A DNA stretch of 42,640 bases from Candidatus Poseidoniales archaeon (GTDB lineage Archaea; Thermoplasmatota; Poseidoniia; Poseidoniales; Thalassarchaeaceae), in the NCBI GenBank assembly GCA_003602595.1, contig QQRX01000012.1, forward strand, positions 750-43,389, given 5' to 3'. This document shows, one piece after another, positions 28,237 through 37,448 of the stretch. How positions within the stretch are numbered: position 1 is the first letter of the stretch; each line of letters begins with the position of its first letter. The notes beneath the pieces were generated by a model. It worked only from the letters and a program-made list of their open reading frames with translations. It was not told where the DNA came from and did not search any database. A program made the translations under genes and the position numbers.

Positions 28237-31200
28237 TTTTCTTTATTATCAAATTCTTCGTCCAATTCTCTTGGAACAAATGCTGACCAAGACTCAATTA
28301 ATTCAATATCTTTAGCGATTTGAATACGCCTTTTATTAGCATAGGCTACTCCTAATAAAGAAAATATTATTATTAAAATTATTAAAAGTGGAAAACCAGC
28401 GCTAAATAGCCAATCCAATGTATTTTCATTACTTTGTTTCACCACAGGAATGGATTCTATTTGTGATTGACTAACAAGTTCTCCATCAACAGCCCATATC
28501 TCGACTTTGACCCAATTCCCTTCGGTAATATCCCAATTAGACCTATATGTCCAAACATTATCATCGGCTACTTGGTCACTACCTTTTCCGTCATCTCTGA
28601 AAATCATCACTTCAGATACACCTCCGCTAAGCATTTCTCCATTGACTTGAGTTGTCGTTCTATCTGGATCGTCAAGGTTTACATAAATATAAACCTCGGT
28701 AGGTACATTAATTTCAATTGAATCGATTGAAATGACTAAATTATCTAATTTTGGATAGCTCGAACCTATTGTTAGATTAATAGAATTAAAATCTTGTGCA
28801 CCTCTAGAATCTTGAACAAGTAAATTAATCTGAACAGAACCTGGATTAAAATAAACTAAATCTTGTTTTTTATCACTAATTATTGTTCCATCATTTAATG
28901 ACCATTGATACAAAATAATATCATCATCATAGTCAAATGAAGAAGAGGCATCTAGATTTACTGGCTCACCAGGAGAGATATACTGACCATTTTCTAAATT
29001 ATTAATATTAGCAATTGGTGCAGATTCAAGAATAGAAATTTTTTGGGTATACTTTCTCTCCATTTTATCAGAATCGACTAATGTTATGGTCAAATTATGT
29101 TCACCTGCTGGAAGATATTCATTATACGAAATATCTGTTGTTTTATTTTCTAAAATAGTACCCATTAAGTCTGATTCAATACTTACAGTAAAAAAATCAC
29201 CATCTGGGTCAAAAGAATTTTGGAAATCAAATAAAACTGCAGAATTGGAATTTACTTTTGTATTAGGCATTGGAGAATTTAAAATCATTATTGGGGCAGA
29301 TTCGGTTATTATGATATTAATTGGTGGACTAATTACTTTTTGATTTCCGTCGTCCAAAGATAGAGTGATGTTATGATTTCCAGAAGGAAGACGGGATTGG
29401 AAAAACCAATCAGTTCCAATTGGCTCAGATAATTTATCACTAATCCATAAAATACTCACTAAGTCATTATTTCCTTCCAAATATGGATTGCAAAGTAAAT
29501 TACTTCCATTATCGACTAAATCTGAACATGCTAAATCCCAATCCCCCGATCCAGTAGATTGGAAGTCCAATATATCACCTGATTCGGCCATGATGCCATT
29601 AATTGGTTGTGAAATTAATGCCGCAGGAGGAGCATTCAATACCTCAACTTCAAATGAATAATACGTCCAAAGTCCTGCATGACTTGGTAGATTATCGGTG
29701 GCCTTCATTGTAATGTTATGAATTCCTTTTGAAAGATATCCCATCCACTCAATTGTATTTGTCGATTCTAGGCCTGAAAACAAGAGGCCATCGATACTAC
29801 TAATAAATTCAAATTTTACAATATCGCCTTCTGGATCAATGGTATCAGTTCCATCAAGCCTGACTAAGCTAGATGAAATATTATCAACTCTTGAAATTTC
29901 CATTATTGCAGAAGGCAATTCGTTTACTAATACCACATTGAATGACCAACTTCGACTAGGATTTATTCCGTCTGAAGCAAATACTGTGACATTAAATTGC
30001 CCAGGAGCACCGATAAATGATCTAGAAATTTCGTTAGGACAATTAGGATCTCCATCAGTTACAGGTGTTGGGTCTTCATATGAAGTTTCTAACCAGCACC
30101 AAAGATCACCATTCTCTGGATCATAAGTACCATCTAATATTATACTGACATTTGCTGTTTCACCAAGATATAGAATCCCTCTTGAGTTAATTTTTGGGAC
30201 AGAACCAACAGAAAGGATTGGAGGAAGATTGATTAATTCAATTCTCCTTGTTTCATTGACGCATTGATTTTCAATATCGCACACTTCTAAAGTTATTTGA
30301 TGAACTCCATCGGACAAACATTGAGATTCATTATTTGCAATTATATGAGAATAATTCGCTGTATTTTCTTCCTGGACACAAGAATATGTAAAATCTCCAT
30401 CCAAATTACTTGTCCATGTAAAAGTAATTTCATCTAAATCTAGATCCCAAGAATTAGAAGCATCAAAGACGACTACGCTAGCACTAGAATATTGAGAATC
30501 ATCTTCAGGAAGTTGCCAAATAATAAATGGCGCTTGATTTGAAATATCTAGTCTACAGATAACTACTGTATCGGAACTTAAAACGAAGGAGTCTGTATTA
30601 TTGTAAATTCCATCATAATTACAACTAGAATTTACTATGTTCTCTGATGACCATCCTTCTTGCGGAAGCCATCTTTTACCAATGAATGGGCCATATAGAT
30701 AATCACCAGAATAAGGTTGAGTAGCGGTTATATTATCTTCATAAATATCAAAATAAATATTCACCTCAGCATACGGGATATTCATGAAATATTGATTTAC
30801 GGTATGTATTTCCAAATTCCACATTATATCAAATATATTATTTTCAAAAGAAGAAATAGGAGTAAGAATATCTTGAGATGAAATCCACTTAATATGATTA
30901 TTATCTCCTAAAATAAAGGAGTTTTGCATTGATGAATTTTGCATTAGGAAAGTATCTGTAAAGTTTAGAATACTATTTTCGGAGGTTGGATTATTTGAGT
31001 AACAATTAATATTAGTATTGGCAATTATTAGTTCTGCATGATCTGATAAATCAAAGCAGGCATTATTTCTACCATAAATGATACTATTTTCAATTGATGA
31101 ACTGGTTATCCCCTTGCCGCTCCAATATAATCCATCATTGGAATCCATGATTTGTAGATTATTTATTTTGGCATCAACCTCAACCATCTTTAAGGCATAA

Positions 31201-32897
31201 TCTGAAGAATTAGAAAATATTGTAATATTATCAAGTATAATATTTCCAAAATAAGTTATTTCTGAGTTATCAATATTCAATGGTATTGGAGAAATGGTAT
31301 CTTTAATTAATACTGATTTCAATTGTAAATCGATACTATTTTTTATGAAAATACCATATTGATCATTCGTAGAAGAACATGAATTGCAACTAACATTTTT
31401 ACCACCACTCATCACCGTATTAGATTCATGGAAAAATATTCCAGAACCATCTTCGGGATTATTTTGTCCTATACCATTTTGAGATGTTACCACATTGGAT
31501 AATTCAACATTACTAGAGTCAAAAACATACAATCCATTTAATGAATTATTGGTACTTATAATTGTGTCAACTCTAGGGTGGAATTCTCGAAAATCTACGC
31601 CATTACCTCCGTTTTCTGATGTAAACCAATTACTACCTATTACTCCTCCTTTCATCATTAATACTCCTGGGCCTATTGAATTATTTACAATTAGATTGTT
31701 GACTATTGCCGGACCTTTGGAACTCCAACTTGCACTTCTGAAAAATAAGCCTGCGCGGTCATTTATTGGTACAGAAGATGATGTTTGACCATTTCCAATG
31801 AAAGTAGCATTCTCTATTTTAGTAGAGGAGTCTATCATATATGCCCTTAAACCTACGGCAATATTATCTTCAATTAATGCCCCCTCTATGTGGACACCAC
31901 TTGTATTGATATCAAATGCCGCATATCCTAAACCAGAAGTTTTTGCATCTGGCCCTCCTGTCCCTCTGAGTTGTAAATCTTCAAAAACAGCATTGGTTAG
32001 GAGGTTTGAATATTGACTATGATTATACCTTTCAACCATTATTCCTCTGTATTGACTATTTTCAATTACTATATCTGAGAAAGTAGGTCTAGTAGTCCAT
32101 CCTTCTGTTTGATGACGAACAAAAACGCCATTATCACAACGATTTATTTTAATATCTGTCAGTAAAGGAATTGAGTCTTCTACCCATATTCCTGCAGAAA
32201 CTGAAAGAGTTGCGCCAGAAATATTTGAAATATTGATATTAGTAAATAAACCCCCTGCTTTCCCCCAAAAATTTAATCCACGAGTTATCAAACCATCTAT
32301 ATTAACTCCATCGACAATTGGCGCTGATTCAAATCCAATAGAAAGTCCTATTCCATACCTCCATGATGAAGAAAAACCATGAACGTCTTGCCCTCCTCCA
32401 TCAATAGTGAGGTTCTTTATCGTTGGCGAGGCCCCATCGAATAAATCAACAGCTACACTATCGGCATTAACTACAAGTAAATTGGAAATAATAGGATCAC
32501 TATCATAGATTGTAATGCCATACTTTGCATCATTAATAGTCAAGTTATCAATTGCAGAATTATGGCCATTACTAGTTGCATTAAATACGATGCCATGATG
32601 ATTACCAGAACTAGCATCCAATATGACGGGAGAAGATATTGTACCTTGTATATTTATTCTGCCATCAACTATTATTCTTTCTTCATCTCCTAATACAATA
32701 TTTGTACCTGGCTGCACGATAAGTATTTGACCAACTTCAACATTAAAACCATCTTCAAGAAAAACAGAATCAGACCATATTATCGTAGTCTTACCAGTTT
32801 GTGAAGCATTAGATGCAATAGTTCCAAAGGTGGAGCTAATTATTAGAAATACCAGAAAAATGGCACGCTTCTGAAAATGGGATAGCGGTGCGGCCAT
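28233..32897 (-). CDS. Giant exported parallel beta-helix / PKD-repeat surface protein
   Basis: 1,554 residues. A signal peptide (about 10-30, AIFLVFLIISSTFGTIA) precedes LIVQPGTNIVL, a typical entry to right-handed beta-helix proteins. Residues ~50-720 repeat short N/I/G/S-rich coils such as NLTINDAKYGITIYDSDP, as in NosD/pectate-lyase-like folds. Roughly six PKD/Ig-like units follow (about 780-1420), seen as repeated phrases like FDASNSWDLDLDEITFTW, LDGTDTIDPEGD and LDASSSFDYDDD. A final module with DDGKGSDQVADDNVWT precedes one membrane helix (about 1495-1518) and a ~35-residue cytoplasmic tail. Beta-helices often bind or cleave polysaccharide; no catalytic residues could be assigned. Likely adhesion or glycan handling at the cell surface. 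ATG 32897. Confidence 0.85.
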   Translation of the reverse strand: MAAPLSHFQKRAIFLVFLIISSTFGTIASNASQTGKTTIIWSDSVFLEDGFNVEVGQILIVQPGTNIVLGDEERIIVDGRINIQGTISSPVILDASSGNHHGIVFNATSNGHNSAIDNLTINDAKYGITIYDSDPIISNLLVVNADSVAVDLFDGASPTIKNLTIDGGGQDVHGFSSSWRYGIGLSIGFESAPIVDGVNIDGLITRGLNFWGKAGGLFTNINISNISGATLSVSAGIWVEDSIPLLTDIKINRCDNGVFVRHQTEGWTTRPTFSDIVIENSQYRGIMVERYNHSQYSNLLTNAVFEDLQLRGTGGPDAKTSGLGYAAFDINTSGVHIEGALIEDNIAVGLRAYMIDSSTKIENATFIGNGQTSSSVPINDRAGLFFRSASWSSKGPAIVNNLIVNNSIGPGVLMMKGGVIGSNWFTSENGGNGVDFREFHPRVDTIISTNNSLNGLYVFDSSNVELSNVVTSQNGIGQNNPEDGSGIFFHESNTVMSGGKNVSCNSCSSTNDQYGIFIKNSIDLQLKSVLIKDTISPIPLNIDNSEITYFGNIILDNITIFSNSSDYALKMVEVDAKINNLQIMDSNDGLYWSGKGITSSSIENSIIYGRNNACFDLSDHAELIIANTNINCYSNNPTSENSILNFTDTFLMQNSSMQNSFILGDNNHIKWISSQDILTPISSFENNIFDIMWNLEIHTVNQYFMNIPYAEVNIYFDIYEDNITATQPYSGDYLYGPFIGKRWLPQEGWSSENIVNSSCNYDGIYNNTDSFVLSSDTVVICRLDISNQAPFIIWQLPEDDSQYSSASVVVFDASNSWDLDLDEITFTWTSNLDGDFTYSCVQEENTANYSHIIANNESQCLSDGVHQITLEVCDIENQCVNETRRIELINLPPILSVGSVPKINSRGILYLGETANVSIILDGTYDPENGDLWCWLETSYEDPTPVTDGDPNCPNEISRSFIGAPGQFNVTVFASDGINPSRSWSFNVVLVNELPSAIMEISRVDNISSSLVRLDGTDTIDPEGDIVKFEFISSIDGLLFSGLESTNTIEWMGYLSKGIHNITMKATDNLPSHAGLWTYYSFEVEVLNAPPAALISQPINGIMAESGDILDFQSTGSGDWDLACSDLVDNGSNLLCNPYLEGNNDLVSILWISDKLSEPIGTDWFFQSRLPSGNHNITLSLDDGNQKVISPPINIIITESAPIMILNSPMPNTKVNSNSAVLFDFQNSFDPDGDFFTVSIESDLMGTILENKTTDISYNEYLPAGEHNLTITLVDSDKMERKYTQKISILESAPIANINNLENGQYISPGEPVNLDASSSFDYDDDIILYQWSLNDGTIISDKKQDLVYFNPGSVQINLLVQDSRGAQDFNSINLTIGSSYPKLDNLVISIDSIEINVPTEVYIYVNLDDPDRTTTQVNGEMLSGGVSEVMIFRDDGKGSDQVADDNVWTYRSNWDITEGNWVKVEIWAVDGELVSQSQIESIPVVKQSNENTLDWLFSAGFPLLIILIIIFSLLGVAYANKRRIQIAKDIELIESWSAFVPRELDEEFDNKEN

Positions 32898-32979
32898 GAA
32901 TTAGCGAAACATTGACACTATGTAATCTCTTACTTAGAGTGATTGTAATTGCCTCATCGATGGTAGAAGTCATAAACAT

Positions 32980-33243
32980 ATGACAAGGGCGAGTATTAGT
33001 GAAGGTATGAGTACGGCTTTTGTTTTAATCAGAGCGACACCCGGGAGTGAGCATTTGGTCTATCAAAAATTACTCGAAATTGAAGAAGTTACAGAGACGC
33101 ACGTTTCTTATGGAGAATATGATTTAGTAGCTAGAATTGACTTTGAAGATGAGCGAAAAATGGCCAAAACATTGATTGGAGTTATGAGAGCCATACCAGG
33201 AGTTCAACATACTGAAACATTGATTGCAGTGGAGGCTCACTAA
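32980..33243 (+). CDS. Stand-alone Lrp/AsnC ligand-binding (RAM) domain protein 1
   Basis: An 87-residue protein that is essentially only the alpha/beta effector-binding domain of Lrp/AsnC regulators: STAFVLIRATPGSEHLVYQKLL, then VSYGEYDLVARIDF and GVMRAIPGVQHTETLIA. No helix-turn-helix is present. RAM-only proteins assemble into dimers and rings, bind amino acids, and may form mixed oligomers with full-length Lrp. The longest reading starts at ATG 32980; ATG 33007 begins exactly at the domain (MSTAFVLI) and may be the true start. Its TAA overlaps the ATG of a second RAM gene by one base, so the two are translationally coupled. Confidence 0.88.
   Translation: MTRASISEGMSTAFVLIRATPGSEHLVYQKLLEIEEVTETHVSYGEYDLVARIDFEDERKMAKTLIGVMRAIPGVQHTETLIAVEAH
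33231..33235 (+). promoter_or_regulatory. Shine-Dalgarno GGAGG for the second RAM gene
   Basis: GGAGG inside the end of the first RAM gene lies 7 nt before ATG 33243, supporting the overlapping start. Confidence 0.55.
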
Positions 33244-33476
33244 TGGCAGTTGGTTTTGTATTGGTAACAACCAGTCCAGGAAAGGAAATAGAAGTTCGAG
33301 AAGCGGTGAGTAAATTCGAAACTGTTGTTGGGCAATGGATTGTTTTTGGGATGCATGACTTATTTGTAAAAATTGAAGCTGAAGACGAAGCTGAATTAAC
33401 AAGATGCATTATCCAAGATATTAGAAATGTACCAGGTATTTCAGAAACTAGAACATTGATTGGAGCAGAGATATAA
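33243..33476 (+). CDS. Stand-alone Lrp/AsnC ligand-binding (RAM) domain protein 2
   Basis: A 77-residue second RAM domain: VGFVLVTTSPGKEIEVREAV, then VFGMHDLFVKIEAED and DIRNVPGISETRTLIGAEI. It has the same fold and length as its upstream partner but clearly different sequence, which suggests a hetero-oligomer with two kinds of ligand pocket. It has its own strong ribosome site inside the first gene. No DNA-binding domain is present. The pair ends 1 nt from the stop of the convergent STAND ATPase gene. Confidence 0.9.
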   Translation: MAVGFVLVTTSPGKEIEVREAVSKFETVVGQWIVFGMHDLFVKIEAEDEAELTRCIIQDIRNVPGISETRTLIGAEI

Positions 33477-33477
33477 G

Positions 33478-35649
33478 TTATATTATTGCTGAGATTTTTC
33501 TTAATAGTTCATCTGCTGCATTGCTACATTCAGCTTTTCTAAATCTATCTAATGCTTCTCTCCAATGTGATAATTTTCTATCAGGTTCTAATACTCCTCT
33601 CCAAAACCATTTTTGTGCAGCAATTCTCCTGTAAGCCGCTATATCTTCACGTAAAAATTCCTCGGAAACTTTAGAATGTATCTCGATTAACCATTCAGGA
33701 TAATTCTGTCCTGATGCCTCCAAAGTAGCATGTATTAGACTTATTTTATCAAGTAAATTGTCGCATTTATTAATTTCAATCTTGGCGGCTTCAATTGACT
33801 CTGGTGATGCTACATTACCTTCTCTTGCGAGTAATCTTGACCTCAGGTCAAGTATTCTCAATCTTGGATGATCATAACCTAGTTGTGACTCCAATAAACT
33901 TCGAGCAGATGCAGCAGAAGAAAGGTTTTGTGATTCAGATGCTATTGAAAATTTCAGAAGATTGACAGATAGCATTGCTGGATTTTTCTGATCAAGAGAT
34001 AATTTAGAAATATCTAAAGATTCTATTCTCTTGTTTATTTTTGACGCCAAAGTAGATTCTAGAGGACCAGGGAGTCTGTCGTCATATAGTCTGACAAGTT
34101 GTGAGATTTCATATTTTATCTTTTCATCGTTATCAAGATTGTTAATTGCTTCCAAATCTAATTTTTCAGCAAGTTTAGAATTTCCTCTAATTCTTGCAAG
34201 GCGTGCCTTACGGAGTTTTTTCTTTGGCCCATCAGGAAGGGAATCGATATGTAAATTAGCGATATCTGTTTCTCCCCTCTCTAGTGCTATATCAGACGCT
34301 GTCTCTCTTAAACTAGTGTCATTACTAAGTTCTATGGCTTGTTCAATGATAATAGCTGCTGCTGCACTGTCTTGACTCATAATCTCTAAAATATTAGATA
34401 TTAACCACTCAGAATCAATATCTTTCCCAGAATTTAGGCGAAAATGAGTCTCTATCCTCTTCGCTTTATTTCCTTGGCGTTTAGACCATTTTTTGGCCAT
34501 TTCAGAATTTAATTTGTTCAGATTTTTTATAGATATATCATTCTTTCGAACGTTTCTAATCAAGTGATGAGGTTCTATTTCGCTATTCTTCCACCTCAAT
34601 ATTGCTGAATTGTCTAATTCATTAGCTCCTGAAGGGAAAAATAATTCATCAACATTCAAAGGAATAGGAGATATAGATAATTCATCTAAGGTTTCTAAAC
34701 CTTCATGACTAAGTCTTTTTATCACTGTAGATCTTACATATTCTTGAACTGCCTGAACTTTCTCTGGAATTTCCTCTTCAGGAGACCAAAGATGTAGAGC
34801 CAATGGATGCCCCCCTAATGACTCTGCTATTTTGAATGCTGATTCCTCATCTAAATCGGAAGGAAGGATTTCTCTAGCATCATCATAATTTAATCCATCT
34901 AACCTAATACTTTCAAAATTTAATAATTCTTTGAATGGACTGGGTGCCCTTACCATAATTAAAACGGAAGATTTGGTATTAGAAATTTGAGATAATAGAT
35001 TCTCAACATTGGTCAAATGACGTTGATTCAATTCTTGGATTTCATCAATGACTAATAATGTTCGAGCAGAATCTAAATTCATTGCTATGGCTTCTGGAGA
35101 GGACCATCCCGGCTGCCCTAACCACATTTCTGCTATTGATGAAACATCTGAATCGCCATTACAAGAAGCCCATCTTAAAGTCCATCCTTTCGCCATCAGA
35201 GAGTCTGCAACGCTACGTGCTAAACTAGTCTTACCTATCCCCGGAAGTCCATTAAGAACTATATTCTTTCCATTTTCTAATAATTCAGTTATTTTTTCAA
35301 CTTCTATTTGCCTTCCATGAATTATTGATAGATTAGGGACTGGCCCAAAGTTACGATATTTCCTTGATTTTGGTTTTCCACTGTCAGAAAGAGCAGATAA
35401 CCCTTTTTCAGTAATATGAATAACAGTTCTTTTTCTAGATTTTGTGCCTGAGACTCTTGCATTTCTGGATATGACAAAATTAGCTTTTTCTAAAGAATTC
35501 AATGGAACATGTAAAGCAGATCTTACAACTCCTAATGATTCTGCAATACCGGGAAGAGATTGTTCTCGTGGAATGTTCCATTTAGCGCCCTCATTACCTT
35601 GAAACTGGGATAAATGAGAGAGAATTCTCAGCTCTGCCCCAGATAGCAT
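33478..35649 (-). CDS. Winged-helix STAND-type ATPase with helical-repeat C-terminus
   Basis: A 723-residue signalling ATPase. Residues 1-90 form a winged helix (ELRILSHLSQFQ, then a recognition region and the basic wing SGTKSRKRTVIHITEKG). The P-loop NTPase follows with Walker A LNGLPGIGKTS (132-142) and Walker B TLLVIDEIQEL (197-207). The GGHPLALHL motif (279-287) is the GxP sensor typical of STAND/AP-ATPases. Residues ~400-720 are leucine/alanine-rich paired helices like TPR repeats. STAND proteins act as ligand-gated switches; with an N-terminal winged helix this resembles MalT-like transcription regulators in reversed domain order. Target and ligand are unknown. ATG 35649; 56 nt separate it from the divergent uvrC start. 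Confidence 0.85.
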   Translation of the reverse strand: MLSGAELRILSHLSQFQGNEGAKWNIPREQSLPGIAESLGVVRSALHVPLNSLEKANFVISRNARVSGTKSRKRTVIHITEKGLSALSDSGKPKSRKYRNFGPVPNLSIIHGRQIEVEKITELLENGKNIVLNGLPGIGKTSLARSVADSLMAKGWTLRWASCNGDSDVSSIAEMWLGQPGWSSPEAIAMNLDSARTLLVIDEIQELNQRHLTNVENLLSQISNTKSSVLIMVRAPSPFKELLNFESIRLDGLNYDDAREILPSDLDEESAFKIAESLGGHPLALHLWSPEEEIPEKVQAVQEYVRSTVIKRLSHEGLETLDELSISPIPLNVDELFFPSGANELDNSAILRWKNSEIEPHHLIRNVRKNDISIKNLNKLNSEMAKKWSKRQGNKAKRIETHFRLNSGKDIDSEWLISNILEIMSQDSAAAAIIIEQAIELSNDTSLRETASDIALERGETDIANLHIDSLPDGPKKKLRKARLARIRGNSKLAEKLDLEAINNLDNDEKIKYEISQLVRLYDDRLPGPLESTLASKINKRIESLDISKLSLDQKNPAMLSVNLLKFSIASESQNLSSAASARSLLESQLGYDHPRLRILDLRSRLLAREGNVASPESIEAAKIEINKCDNLLDKISLIHATLEASGQNYPEWLIEIHSKVSEEFLREDIAAYRRIAAQKWFWRGVLEPDRKLSHWREALDRFRKAECSNAADELLRKISAII

Positions 35650-35705
35650 ATGATATCGGACGTGTCAAGGGTTCATGGGTATTAACCTGCGGCGCATCAT
35701 CTAAC

Positions 35706-37436
35706 ATGCCAGTTGAGCAGGCCAAATTGAGTCTCCCCGATAAATCGGGAGTATATCTTTTTCGTAGAAAAGATGGGCGAGTAATGTATGTAGGAAAAGC
35801 AACTAATTTGCAAACTAGAGTACGATCTTACTTCTCTTCTAATCCTGATAGGAAAATGATACCTCAGCTTGTTTCTGATGCCGACGATGTTGAATACATC
35901 GTGACTCAGTCTCCTAGTGAAGCACTCATACTTGAAAGGCAATTAATTCGTAAACACAAACCAAGATATAATTCTAGGTTAAAGGATGATAAATCATACC
36001 CATTTATTTCTTTAACAAAAGAAGAATTTCCTAGAATTCTATACACTAGATTTCCAGCTGAAGGAGACTTAAGATGGGGCCCGTTTCCTGATGCAGGTGC
36101 TGCAAAAAGAGTAATACAGCTCCTTAGAAGTCAATTTGGTATTAGAGACAAAGATTGTAGAGGCCAAGAAGGTTGTTTCTCAAAACATATTGGATTATGT
36201 AAAGGCCCTTGCGTAGATCCTGAAGGTTATCCAGAAATAGTAAAAGCAGTGACAAGTGTATTAGATGGAAATGCTGGTGTATTAATTAGATCGTTACAAA
36301 AAGAAATGGATAAAGAATCTAAAAATCTCCAATATGAAAGGGCAGCAAGGATTAGAGACATGATTAGTACTGTACAAAAAACAATTTCACAACAGATTAT
36401 TCATAGTCGTTTTTATCAAGATTGTGATGCAGTTGGTTTTGCATCTAGAGAAGATAGAGGTTCGGTAACAATATTACATGCTAAAAATGGTGTAATACAA
36501 GGAAAGGCAGATTATCCGCTAATCCATAGAGGTGATATTTCAGAATCGGTTGCGTGCGTTTTGTCTGAGCATTACACAAATAGAAAGCCGCCTAAAACGC
36601 TTCTTATTCCATCACCTTTGGGGAGTTCAATGAAAAAATGGTTAGATGAAAAAAGAGGAAGGGGTAAGATTGAGATAAAAATTCCAAAAAGAGGAGAATT
36701 GGCTAAATTACGAAAAATGGCTGATCAAAATGCTGAAATAAATGTATTAAGATATCGGAAAACAAGCTCAGGAAGTTTGGAACAAAATGCAGCAAACGAT
36801 TGTGCAAAATTATTGCAATTAGATTCAATGGATTATGTAGTATGCTTTGATATGGCACAAATTTTAGGAGAAGAAAGAGTTGGTGCTTCGATAGTCCTAA
36901 GTAAAGGAAGACCACATAAGAAAGAATATCGTACTTACAGAGTTAAAACTGATGCATTAGATGATTTAAGAATGATGTCTGAGGTCGTTGAAAGATGGTT
37001 AAAGAGGCAGAAAGAATGGCCAGATTTATTACTCCTTGATGGAGGGGAAACACATCTAAAAGTAATTACTAATATGCTAGAAAAATATGGATTGAATGGG
37101 CGATTTCCTGTAGCGGCATTGGCGAAAAAAGAAGAGACATTATACATGTTAGATAGAGAACCAATAATTCTCAAACGTAATGGAAGATTATTAGTACATG
37201 CTAGAGATGAAGCGCATAGATTTGTCAATAAATATCATAGAAAAAGAAGGGGTAAAAAAACACTTTTAGACCCATTGGAGGAAATTGAAGGCCTGGGTGC
37301 AAAGAAAATACAATCATTATTACGTTATTTTGGAGGAAGGAAGGGTATAGAATATGCAAGTGTGGATGAATTAGTTAAAGTCCCGGGAATTGGTAAATCT
37401 ATGGCAAGAAAAATATATCAACATTTTAATGGATAA
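35706..37436 (+). CDS. uvrC: Excinuclease ABC subunit C
   Basis: Dual-incision nuclease of nucleotide excision repair. The N-terminal GIY-YIG nuclease shows GVYLFRRKDGRVMYVGKATNLQTR, a Cys-containing stretch follows, and the UVR motif (UvrB contact) falls at KESKNLQYERAARIRDMI. The C-terminal RNase H-like nuclease has the metal-ligand aspartate in VVCFDMAQ, then DLLLLDGG, and two helix-hairpin-helix units end the protein (IEGLGAKKIQSLLRYF and VPGIGKSMARKIYQHF). 576 residues is close to the bacterial norm. In archaea Uvr genes come from bacteria and usually occur as uvrABC; uvrA and uvrB are not in the window. The tyw2-like gene follows by 12 nt. Confidence 0.97.
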   Translation: MPVEQAKLSLPDKSGVYLFRRKDGRVMYVGKATNLQTRVRSYFSSNPDRKMIPQLVSDADDVEYIVTQSPSEALILERQLIRKHKPRYNSRLKDDKSYPFISLTKEEFPRILYTRFPAEGDLRWGPFPDAGAAKRVIQLLRSQFGIRDKDCRGQEGCFSKHIGLCKGPCVDPEGYPEIVKAVTSVLDGNAGVLIRSLQKEMDKESKNLQYERAARIRDMISTVQKTISQQIIHSRFYQDCDAVGFASREDRGSVTILHAKNGVIQGKADYPLIHRGDISESVACVLSEHYTNRKPPKTLLIPSPLGSSMKKWLDEKRGRGKIEIKIPKRGELAKLRKMADQNAEINVLRYRKTSSGSLEQNAANDCAKLLQLDSMDYVVCFDMAQILGEERVGASIVLSKGRPHKKEYRTYRVKTDALDDLRMMSEVVERWLKRQKEWPDLLLLDGGETHLKVITNMLEKYGLNGRFPVAALAKKEETLYMLDREPIILKRNGRLLVHARDEAHRFVNKYHRKRRGKKTLLDPLEEIEGLGAKKIQSLLRYFGGRKGIEYASVDELVKVPGIGKSMARKIYQHFNG

Positions 37437-37448
37437 TTGGTGAATAAA

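Noticed and set aside
28233-32897. Tandem DNA repeat array or CRISPR within the giant surface gene
   Set aside because: Repetition is at the level of protein coils and PKD-like units with divergent DNA; no regular direct repeats with unique spacers.
33124-33409. Two overlapping antisense frames across the RAM genes
   Set aside because: Both RAM domains are clear on the plus strand with an overlap typical of coupled genes.
33478-35649. Antiphage (Avs-like) STAND defence gene
   Set aside because: It has an N-terminal DNA-binding winged helix rather than a nuclease or other effector, and its neighbours are housekeeping genes, so regulation is more likely.
36935-37228. Open frame antisense to uvrC
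   Set aside because: Complement of the uvrC RNase H-like domain; not an independent gene.
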